Source of the DNA: Candidatus Rokuibacteriota bacterium
GTDB taxonomy: Bacteria; Methylomirabilota; Methylomirabilia; Rokubacteriales; CSP1-6
Length of the DNA: 64,000 nucleotides
Assembly: GCA_003220495.1 (NCBI GenBank)
Contig: QHSP01000022.1
Location: 62,001 to 126,000 of the forward strand
Reading direction: 5' to 3'
Shown here: positions 57,302 through 64,000 of the stretch, in pieces
Numbering within the stretch: position 1 is the stretch's first letter
Layout of the letters: each line of letters starts with the position of its first letter
The notes under the pieces: generated by a model
Seen by the model: only the letters and a program-made list of their open reading frames with translations
Database searches by the model: none
Told to the model about the DNA's origin: nothing
Program-made: the position numbers and the translations under genes

Positions 57302-57607
57302 ATGGCCCAGGCGACCTTGCCGCCGTGGATCCAGGCGCTCCAACAACGGGACCCCGAATTCGTCAGCTCGTACATGGCGCAGCGCGAGCGCATCTTGCGT
57401 GACGGCGCCATCCCGGCGAAGTACAAGATCCTCATGACGATGATCGTCGACGCGTTGCTGTCGCACCCGGACGGCGTGGCGAACATCGCCGGACGCGCCC
57501 GCGCCGCGGGAGCCTCGGACGCGGAGATCCAGGAAGCGGTCGAGGTGGCCTACCTCTTCGGCGGCACGCCGGCTCTGGTGACCGCGATGAACGCGTTCCG
57601 CGCCTGA
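57302..57607 (+). CDS. Carboxymuconolactone decarboxylase (CMD) family protein
   Basis: This 101-residue helical protein contains [89 protein letters not shown] follows. This is the CMD/AhpD-like repeat. The CxxC of peroxidase-active AhpD members is missing, so thiol peroxidase activity is unlikely. It is 19 bp after the chlorite-dismutase-family gene, with GAGGAGG before the ATG, and is probably cotranscribed. Function is unknown. Confidence 0.82.
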   Translation: MAQATLPPWIQALQQRDPEFVSSYMAQRERILRDGAIPAKYKILMTMIVDALLSHPDGVANIAGRARAAGASDAEIQEAVEVAYLFGGTPALVTAMNAFRA

Positions 57608-57616
57608 CCGCGGCGC

Positions 57617-58288
57617 TCAGCGAGCCGGCGTCGCGACGAAGATCCGGTGCGACGCGCGGAGCTCGGTCTGGGCGAGAATCTCGAAGCCGGCCTCGCCGAG
57701 GAGCCACCGCCAGTCCTCGGCCGTGTACTTACTGTGCACGGGGAAGAGACGAAAAGCTCGCCTGAGGCTGTCCGGGCCGCTTTCCTTCATCACGTCGCGC
57801 CGATAGGCCAGGTAGGCGGAGAGCGGCTGGCGAATCCAGTCGTTCAGCAGGAAGATCCCGCCGGGGACGAGCACCCGGCGGATCTCGGCGAGGGTCGGCA
57901 GCGGCTCGTCGAAGACGTGGAGCACCGACGACATGCTCGCGAGATTCACGGTGGCAGCGGCGAGCGGCAGCGGCTGGGCGACCACGTCGTGGATCGCGAA
58001 CGTCGCGGACGCCGCCTTGAAGACGAGCTGCCGGCCGTAGGCGATCATCGCAGGGGTGACGTCGTAGCCGTAGAGGACCGCGTCCGGGTAGCGCTCGCCG
58101 AGGTCGCGCAGAAGGAGCCCGGGGCCACAGCCCAGGTCGATCATCACCGCACGCGGCGGGAGCCGTCGTCCCACGTGCGCGTCGAAGAACGCCCAGAACG
58201 TCGCCTCGAAGCGCTCTCCGTGAGTCGCGACCATCCGCTGAAGCAGCTCCTCGTCCGATGCGCCGCCGAGCGATTGATGGGTGGGCAC
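57617..58288 (-). CDS. Class I SAM-dependent methyltransferase
   Basis: This 223-residue protein has motif I as VMIDLGCGPGLLLRDLG (about residues 48-64). An acidic residue at the end of beta 2 is in YGYDVTPAMIAYGRQL, with FAIHDVVAQPLPLAAATVNLASMSSVLHVFDEP and RRVLVPGGIFLLNDWIRQPL after it. This is a standard methyltransferase fold. The substrate is not predictable. It is transcribed toward the CMD gene (convergent, 9-bp gap) and divergently from the SLC13-type gene. GGAGGT precedes its ATG. Confidence 0.88.
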   Translation of the reverse strand: MPTHQSLGGASDEELLQRMVATHGERFEATFWAFFDAHVGRRLPPRAVMIDLGCGPGLLLRDLGERYPDAVLYGYDVTPAMIAYGRQLVFKAASATFAIHDVVAQPLPLAAATVNLASMSSVLHVFDEPLPTLAEIRRVLVPGGIFLLNDWIRQPLSAYLAYRRDVMKESGPDSLRRAFRLFPVHSKYTAEDWRWLLGEAGFEILAQTELRASHRIFVATPAR

Positions 58289-58351
58289 GAGGTACCTCCG
58301 CGAAGAGTCTAGCGCAGGCGAACGTCATTCGTGGGAGGATGGCGCGGCCCG

Positions 58352-59770
58352 ATGAGCCGGACGGAGGCGGCGGTGGCGGGGTCGACCCGACGCAAGACGA
58401 AGGCGCTCGTGGTCCCGCTGGCCGGCCTCACCGCGGCGCTGTTCCTGCCTCCGCTGCTCGCCGGTCTCCCGCTGGCCGGCCAGCGGGCGCTGATCGTCAC
58501 CGTGATCACGATTCTGTTGTGGACGGGCGAGCTTCTGGCGCCGGGTGTCGCCGCCCTCCTGAGCGTGACCTTGCTCGCGCTCAGCGGCGCCACGACGAGC
58601 CTCCGCGACGCGCTGCAGGGCTTCGCCAATCCCGTGCCCTTCTTCCTGATCAGCGTGCTGACGATGGGCGTCGCCGTCGTGCGCAGCGGGCTCGCCGAGC
58701 GACTGGCCCGGACGATCCTGGAGCGTGCGCGCGGGCGAAGTCTCACGGTCTACCTCCAGCTCGTCCTGTCGTTCCCGGTCTTGACGTTCCTGCTGCCGTC
58801 GGCGACGACGCGCTCCGGGATCCTGATCCACATCTACGACGAAGTCTTCGCGCTCGGCCGGGTGGCGCGGGGCGCGGACGTGGCCAAGGCGGTCATGCTG
58901 GCGCTCTCGTCGATCAATCGCCTCGCCTCGACCTCGCTCTTGACCGGTGGGATCACCCCCGTCATGAGCGCGGCCATCATCGGCGGCATGTCGTGGACGG
59001 GCTGGTTCGCGCTGATGGCGGTGCCGTACTACGCGATCCTTCTGCTCGGCGGCGCGCTCACCTACGCGCTCTATCGCCGCGGCTTCGCCCAGGGGCTGCC
59101 GACCCCCGAGCCGGCTCGCCGGCGCCCCATCTCGGGGGCGGAGTGGCGGACGATCGGGATCATCCTGAGCGCGTCGGCCCTGTGGCTCACCGACGGCGTG
59201 CATCATCTGGATCCGGCGCTTCCGGCGCTGCTTGCGTTCGCCGCGCTCCTCACCCCGGGATTGGGACCGCTCACCTGGGCAGACCTCGAGCGCGGCGTGG
59301 GCTGGGCGAACTTCTTCGTCATCGCCGCGTCGATCTCGCTGGCTCACGCGCTGGTCACCAGCGGCGCCGCGCCGTGGCTCGGCCGGCTTCTGGTCGGCGG
59401 GCTACCGGCGTTCGGTGACAGTGCGCTGAACGTGGTGGTGCTTCTGATGCTCGGCGCGACCCTGCTGCGCGCGGTCGTGCCCAACATCTCCGGCTTTCTC
59501 GCGCTGGCGCTGCCGATCGCGATGTCGGTCGGGCGCGAAGCGGGGGTCAACCCGCTGGTGTGCGCGCTCGTCGTGATGATGACCGGCGATGCGGTCGTCT
59601 ACTACCCGGCGCAGAGCTCGTCGGCGCTCGTCATTTACGAGCGTGGCCACGTGTCGGCCGGCGAGATGTTGAAGTTCGGTCTGTGGATGACCCTGGTCGG
59701 CTGGGTCGCGATCCTCGTCGTCGCGCTGCCCTGGTGGGCGCTCATCGGCGAGCCCCTCCGATCGCGCTGA
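58352..59770 (+). CDS. SLC13/DASS-type anion or dicarboxylate transporter
   Basis: This protein of about 472 residues has eleven to twelve hydrophobic segments. It shows the two-fold pattern of the divalent anion:sodium symporter and ion-transporter superfamily. LWTGELLAPGVAALLSVTLLAL and LPSATTRSGILIHIYDE are one half. ASISLAHALVTSGAAPWLGRLLVGGLPAF and VPNISGFLALALPIAMSVGREAGVNP, then MTGDAVVYYPAQSSSALVIYERG, are the other. Substrate is probably a dicarboxylate, sulfate or related anion. ATG 58352 was chosen, with GTG 58331 as alternative; GGGAGG lies 13 bases upstream. Confidence 0.83.
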   Translation: MSRTEAAVAGSTRRKTKALVVPLAGLTAALFLPPLLAGLPLAGQRALIVTVITILLWTGELLAPGVAALLSVTLLALSGATTSLRDALQGFANPVPFFLISVLTMGVAVVRSGLAERLARTILERARGRSLTVYLQLVLSFPVLTFLLPSATTRSGILIHIYDEVFALGRVARGADVAKAVMLALSSINRLASTSLLTGGITPVMSAAIIGGMSWTGWFALMAVPYYAILLLGGALTYALYRRGFAQGLPTPEPARRRPISGAEWRTIGIILSASALWLTDGVHHLDPALPALLAFAALLTPGLGPLTWADLERGVGWANFFVIAASISLAHALVTSGAAPWLGRLLVGGLPAFGDSALNVVVLLMLGATLLRAVVPNISGFLALALPIAMSVGREAGVNPLVCALVVMMTGDAVVYYPAQSSSALVIYERGHVSAGEMLKFGLWMTLVGWVAILVVALPWWALIGEPLRSR

Positions 59771-59786
59771 GGTGTTGCCGCTTCGA

Positions 59787-59850
59787 GCGCGGGCTTTGCC
59801 CGCGCAATCCAGTCCTGGGGGAGGCTCGGAGGGGGCCGTCGAGGCCCCCT
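59787..59850. terminator. Double hairpin between convergent genes
   Basis: Two perfect 8-bp stems occur: GCGCGGGC/GCCCGCGC (59787-59794, 59798-59805, loop TTT) and AGGGGGCC/GGCCCCCT (59830-59837, 59843-59850, loop GTCGA). They lie between the transporter gene (+) and gltD (-), which ends at 59855. They probably end transcripts from both sides. No long T run is present. Confidence 0.55.
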
Positions 59851-59854
59851 TCGA

Positions 59855-61300
59855 TTAGAGAGGCGCGGGAAGCGCCGACTTGCCCATCAGGTAGAGATCG
59901 ACGCCCCGCGCGGCGGAACGGCCCTCGGCGATGGCCCAGACGATCAGCGACTGGCCGCGCTGCATGTCGCCGCACGCGAAGACGCCCGGCACGCTGGTCA
60001 TCCAGTTCGTGTCGCGCCAGACGTTGCCGCGCTCCGTGAGCTTGACGCCGAGATCGGTCAGCATCCCCGAACGCTCGGGGCCGAGGAAGCCCATCGCGAG
60101 CAGCACGAGCTCGACCTCGAGCGTGAACTCGCTCCCGGCGATCGGCTTGAACTCGAGCCGGCCGCCCTCACGAACCGTGTCCACCTTGACCGCCTCGAGC
60201 GCCTTCACCCGGCCGCGGTCGTCTCCGAGGAAGCGCTGCGTCGCCACCGCGTAGACGCGCTCGCCGCCTTCCTCGTGGGCGCCGGACACCCGAAAGATGT
60301 TCGGCCACTGGGGCCACGGATTGTCAGGGGCGCGCTCGTCCGGGGGTCGCGGCAAGAGCTCGAACTGGTGGACGGAGACCGCGCCCTGGCGATGCACCGT
60401 GCCCAGACAGTCGGCGCCCGTATCGCCGCCGCCGATGATGACGACCCGCTTGCCCTGCGCGGTGATGAACCGCTCGTCGGGAACGTGATCCCCCTCGCAC
60501 CGCCGGTTCTGTAAGGTCAGGTACTCCATCGCGAAGTGGACACCGCCGAGCTCGCGCCCCGGGATCGTCAGATCGCGCGGCCAGCACGCGCCGCCGGCGA
60601 GAACCACGGCGTCGAAGTCACGGCGCAAGGTCTCGACCGGCACGTTGACGCCGACGTGCGCGCCCGTCCGGAAGCGCACGCCATCCTTCTCCATCAGCTG
60701 GAGCCGGCGGTCCACGAAGCGCTTCTCCATCTTGAACTCGGGTATGCCGTAGCGCAGGAGGCCGCCGATCCTGTCGTCGCGCTCGAAGACCGTCACCAGG
60801 TGGCCGGCGCGATTGAGCTGATCGGCCGCGGCGAGGCCCGCCGGGCCGGAGCCGACCACCGCGACGCTCTTACCGGTCCGGGCGACCGGCGGCTCCACGC
60901 CGACCCAGCCCTCGTCGAACGCCCGCTCGATGATCGCGACCTCGACGCCCTTGATCGTCACCGGATCGTCGTTGATGCCGAGCACGCAGGCGCCCTCGCA
61001 CGGCGCGGGGCACAGGCGGCCCGTCCACTCCGGGAAGTTGTTCGTCGCGTGCAGGCGATCGATCGCCTCGCGCCACTGGTCGCGGTAGACGAGGTCGTTC
61101 CAGTCCGGAATGATGTTCCCGAGTGGGCAGCCCTGATGACAGAACGGAATGCCGCAATCCATGCACCGCGCGGCCTGCTTCGTCAGCTCGTCGACCGGAT
61201 AAGGGAGGTAGTACTCCTTCCAGTCGCGGACGCGCTCGGCGACGGGACGCGCGGGCGGCTTCTTCCGCTTGATCTCGAGGAAGCCGGTGACCTTACCCAC
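59855..61300 (-). CDS. gltD: Glutamate synthase small subunit (beta chain)
   Basis: This 481-residue FAD protein passes NAD(P)H electrons to GltB. The N-terminal cluster region is [23 protein letters not shown], then [13 protein letters not shown], ligands for [4Fe-4S] clusters. FAD binding is [39 protein letters not shown] follows. NAD(P)H binding is [47 protein letters not shown] is near the end. Its start overlaps the gltB stop by 8 bases. The length matches bacterial GltD. Confidence 0.96.
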   Translation of the reverse strand: MGKVTGFLEIKRKKPPARPVAERVRDWKEYYLPYPVDELTKQAARCMDCGIPFCHQGCPLGNIIPDWNDLVYRDQWREAIDRLHATNNFPEWTGRLCPAPCEGACVLGINDDPVTIKGVEVAIIERAFDEGWVGVEPPVARTGKSVAVVGSGPAGLAAADQLNRAGHLVTVFERDDRIGGLLRYGIPEFKMEKRFVDRRLQLMEKDGVRFRTGAHVGVNVPVETLRRDFDAVVLAGGACWPRDLTIPGRELGGVHFAMEYLTLQNRRCEGDHVPDERFITAQGKRVVIIGGGDTGADCLGTVHRQGAVSVHQFELLPRPPDERAPDNPWPQWPNIFRVSGAHEEGGERVYAVATQRFLGDDRGRVKALEAVKVDTVREGGRLEFKPIAGSEFTLEVELVLLAMGFLGPERSGMLTDLGVKLTERGNVWRDTNWMTSVPGVFACGDMQRGQSLIVWAIAEGRSAARGVDLYLMGKSALPAPL

Positions 61301-64000
61301 CGCTGGTTCCGACGAGCTCGGCGAAGGTCGGCGGGCGCCCTTCCGCTCGCGCGCGCGCCTCGGCGAGGAGGACGCGCTTGTAGTCCCGTGGCATGATCTT
61401 GACGAGGCGCGGCTGCATGTCGATCCAGTCGCGCAGGATACCCGCCGCGTAGGTCGATCGGGTGTACTCGACGTGACGCCGGATCAGGTCGCGCACCAGC
61501 GCGATCTCCTCCGGCTGGTCGAGACGCTCCAGATCCACCATCCCGAGATTGCAGCGGCGCTTGAAGTCGCCGTCCAGGTCGAGGACGTACGCGGCGCCGC
61601 CCGACATGCCGGCGGCGAAGTTCCGGCCGGTCCGCCCGAGCACCACCACGCGGCCGCCGGTCATGTACTCGCAGGCGTGATCGCCGACGCCCTCGACGAC
61701 GGCGTGGACGCCGCTGTTGCGCACGCAGAAGCGCTCTCCGGCGACGCCCCGGACGTAGGCCTCACCGCCCGTCGCCCCGTAGAGCGCGACGTTGCCGATG
61801 ACGATGTTGTCCTCGGCCACGAACGTGCTCGCGCGCGGCGGGTAGACGGTGAGCTTGCCGCCGGAGAGCCCCTTGCCCCAGTAGTCGTTGGCGTCGCCCT
61901 CGAGCGTGAAGGTGACGCCCCGCGGGACGAACGCGCCGAAGCTCTGTCCGGCGGACCCCGTGAAATGGACGCGGATCGTGTCGTCGGGCAGCCCCTCGCC
62001 GCCCCACCGCTTGGTGATGTGATAGCCGAGCGTCGTACCCACCGTACGGTTCACGTTGCGGATCGGCATCCGGAGCCGGACGGGTTTGCGATGCTCGACG
62101 GCTTCCCGGCATGCCGGCACGATCGTGGTGCTGTCGAGCGATTTCTCGAGCGCGTGGTCCTGAGATCGCACGCACCGCCGCGCCACGTCCGCCGGCATAT
62201 CCGGCTGGTAGAGGATCGAGGACAGGTCGAGCCCGCTCGCCTTCCAGTGCTCGAGCGCCGGCTTGAAGTCGAGCCGGTCCACGCGCCCGATCATCTCGTC
62301 CATCGTCCGGAACCCGAGACTCGCCATGTGCTCCCGGACCTCCTGGGCGAGGAACCGGAAGAAGTTCACGACGTAGTCCGCCCGGCCGGCGAAGCGCTTG
62401 CGGAGCTCCGGGTCCTGCGTCGCGATGCCGACGGGGCAGGTGTTGAGGTGACAGACGCGCATCATGATGCAGCCGAGCACCACCAGCGGCGCCGTCGAGA
62501 AGCCGTACTCCTCGCCGCCGAGCAGGGCGGCGATGACGACGTCGCGGCCGGTCTTCATCTGGCCGTCGACCTGGACGACGATGCGGTCGCGAAGCTTGTT
62601 CAGCACGAGGACCTGTTGGGTCTCGGCGAGTCCGAGCTCCCAGGGAACGCCGCCGTGCTTGATCGAGGTGAGAGGCGAGGCGCCGGTGCCGCCGTCGTGG
62701 CCGGAGATCAGCACGACGTCGGAGAAGGCCTTCGCCACGCCGGCCGCGACGGTGCCCACGCCGATCTCGGCGACCAGCTTCACGTGCACGCGCGCCTCGG
62801 GGTTGGCGTTCTTCAGATCGTGGATGAGCTGCTTGATGTCCTCGATGGAGTAGATGTCGTGGTGCGGGGGCGGTGAGATCAGCTGCACGCCCGGCGTCGC
62901 GAAGCGCACCTTCGCGATCCACGGATAGACCTTCGGTCCCGGCAGCTGGCCGCCCTCGCCGGGCTTGGCGCCCTGGGCCATCTTGATCTGCAGATCGGTC
63001 GCGTTGACCAGGTACTCGCTCGTGACGCCGAACCGCCCGGAGGCCACCTGCTTGACCGCGCTCCGACGCCAGTCACCGTTGGGATCGCGCCGGTACCGCG
63101 CCGCGTCCTCGCCGCCCTCGCCGGTATTCGAGCGCCCGCCGATGCGGTTCATCGCGATGGCGAGGGTCTCGTGCGCCTCCTGGCTGATGGAGCCGTAGGA
63201 CATCGCGCCAGTGGCGAACCGCTTCAGGATCGACTCGACCGCCTCGACCTCTTCGATCGGCACGGGCGAGGCCGACGGACGGAACTCGATCAGCCCGCGT
63301 AGGGTCGCCAGCCGCTTGCTCTGGTCGTCGCAGAGACGCGTGAAGTCCTTGAACTGCCCGTAGCTTCCGCTGCGCGTGGCGTGCTGCAGCTTGGCGATCA
63401 TGTCGGGATTGACCATGTGGTGCTCGCCGTCGCGGCGCCACTGGTACTCGCCGCCCCAGTCGAGCTCGGCGCCGACGGGCCGCTCGGGGAAGGCGTGCTC
63501 GTGGCGCCGCCGCACCTCGTCGGCGATCACGTCGAGCCCGATGCCGGACACGCGCGAGACGGTCCCGGTGAAGTAGCGATGCACCAGGTCGCCGTTGAGA
63601 CCGATGGCCTCGAAGATCTGGGCGCCGGTGTAGCTCTGCAGGGTGGAGATTCCCATCTTGGCCATGACCTTGAGGATTCCCTTGTTCAAGGCCTTGATGT
63701 AGTTCTTGATCGCTTTCGGCCGATCGACGCCGGGCAGCAGCCCCTCGCTGATCATGTCGTCGATGGTCTCGAAGGCGACCCACGGATTGACGGCGCCCGC
63801 GCCGTAGCCGATCAAGAGGCAGAGGTGGTGCACCTCGCGCGCGTCGCCGGTCTCGATCACGAGCCCACACCGGGTGCGCTCTCCGCGCCGGACCAGGTGA
63901 TGATGCATCGAGGCCGTGGCCAGGAGACTCGGGATGGCCGCGGTCTTACGACTGATGCCACGGTCCGACAGGATGACGACGTTGTAGCCTTCGGCGATCG
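61293..64000 (-). CDS. gltB: Glutamate synthase large subunit (alpha chain), 5' end outside the window
   Basis: The last about 901 residues of a protein usually near 1,500 are present; the frame stays open to the right edge, starting [18 protein letters not shown]. The FMN synthase domain contains [83 protein letters not shown] and [17 protein letters not shown]. The [3Fe-4S] cysteines are in [19 protein letters not shown]. The C-terminal beta-helix (GXGXG) domain has [10 protein letters not shown]-like glycine repeats. The N-terminal glutaminase is outside. With GltD it makes two glutamates from glutamine and 2-oxoglutarate. Confidence 0.97.
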   Translation of the reverse strand, partial: IAEGYNVVILSDRGISRKTAAIPSLLATASMHHHLVRRGERTRCGLVIETGDAREVHHLCLLIGYGAGAVNPWVAFETIDDMISEGLLPGVDRPKAIKNYIKALNKGILKVMAKMGISTLQSYTGAQIFEAIGLNGDLVHRYFTGTVSRVSGIGLDVIADEVRRRHEHAFPERPVGAELDWGGEYQWRRDGEHHMVNPDMIAKLQHATRSGSYGQFKDFTRLCDDQSKRLATLRGLIEFRPSASPVPIEEVEAVESILKRFATGAMSYGSISQEAHETLAIAMNRIGGRSNTGEGGEDAARYRRDPNGDWRRSAVKQVASGRFGVTSEYLVNATDLQIKMAQGAKPGEGGQLPGPKVYPWIAKVRFATPGVQLISPPPHHDIYSIEDIKQLIHDLKNANPEARVHVKLVAEIGVGTVAAGVAKAFSDVVLISGHDGGTGASPLTSIKHGGVPWELGLAETQQVLVLNKLRDRIVVQVDGQMKTGRDVVIAALLGGEEYGFSTAPLVVLGCIMMRVCHLNTCPVGIATQDPELRKRFAGRADYVVNFFRFLAQEVREHMASLGFRTMDEMIGRVDRLDFKPALEHWKASGLDLSSILYQPDMPADVARRCVRSQDHALEKSLDSTTIVPACREAVEHRKPVRLRMPIRNVNRTVGTTLGYHITKRWGGEGLPDDTIRVHFTGSAGQSFGAFVPRGVTFTLEGDANDYWGKGLSGGKLTVYPPRASTFVAEDNIVIGNVALYGATGGEAYVRGVAGERFCVRNSGVHAVVEGVGDHACEYMTGGRVVVLGRTGRNFAAGMSGGAAYVLDLDGDFKRRCNLGMVDLERLDQPEEIALVRDLIRRHVEYTRSTYAAGILRDWIDMQPRLVKIMPRDYKRVLLAEARARAEGRPPTFAELVGTSGG

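Overview
The window is high-GC bacterial chromosome, densely packed with mostly housekeeping genes on the + strand, many joined by ATGA, TGATG or GTGA stop/start overlaps. Traits pointing to a Gram-negative-type, respiratory, soil or sediment bacterium are a tripartite tricarboxylate transporter, a complete alternative complex III (ActABCDEF), the lipoprotein enzyme Lgt, a YbgF/CpoB-type lipoprotein and a ferredoxin-dependent 2-oxoacid oxidoreductase. Gene orders such as ilvBNC-psd-pssA-leuAB-asd-truA, ccsA-hemACDB and dprA-topA-xerC-hslVU-argBDFG resemble those of deltaproteobacteria and related phyla. My best guess is Candidatus Rokubacteria / Methylomirabilota or a relative. This is inference from gene content; no rRNA gene is present to settle it.

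Layout. 1-4.9 kb: tail of a 2-oxoacid:ferredoxin oxidoreductase beta subunit, then a tctCBA transporter operon, a TerC-like membrane protein and a GntR/FadR regulator. 4.9-5.2 kb: a promoter, a tiny signal-peptide-like leader ORF and a four-arm hairpin region ahead of pyruvate phosphate dikinase. 7.9-17.6 kb: branched-chain amino acid and aspartate-family operon with the phosphatidylethanolamine genes psd and pssA embedded, then a small membrane protein and truA. 17.7-26.2 kb: heme biosynthesis operon (ccsA-like, hemA, hemC, hemD, hemB, hemL) interrupted by an Rrf2 regulator, a cysteine synthase and a sulfur-carrier/JAMM-protease fusion. 26.3-33.5 kb: alternative complex III. 33.5-36.9 kb: a perfect long inverted repeat, moeA, a YbgF-like lipoprotein and dprA. 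36.9-46.9 kb: topA, xerC, hslVU, argBDFG and comB-like. 47-50.1 kb: phospholipid genes pgsA, plsY, gpsA, and a galT-like gene. 50.1-51.5 kb: tRNA-Gly, tRNA-Cys, a hypothetical gene, tRNA-Leu and a free-standing LAGLIDADG-type protein. 51.5-59.8 kb: lgt, rtcB, a B12-type radical SAM protein, moaA, a chlorite-dismutase-family protein, a CMD-family protein, a methyltransferase (minus strand) and an SLC13-type transporter. 59.8-64 kb: gltD and the 3' part of gltB on the minus strand, facing the rest.

Most unusual signals. (1) A single polypeptide joins a CysO-like sulfur carrier, ending in its GG, to a JAMM/Mec-type protease, next to a cysteine synthase and an Rrf2 regulator without cysteines. 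(2) A dispersed 74-75 bp repeat has three copies, each placed inside an operon at the start of a gene (hemC, actE, hslV). At hslV it has grown a 15-bp tandem array and seems to replace the normal start, so the protease would carry a repeat-encoded propeptide. (3) A perfect 41-bp inverted repeat lies before moeA. (4) An attenuator-like leader lies before ppdK. (5) A second, about 50-bp, GC-rich dispersed repeat family has three copies.
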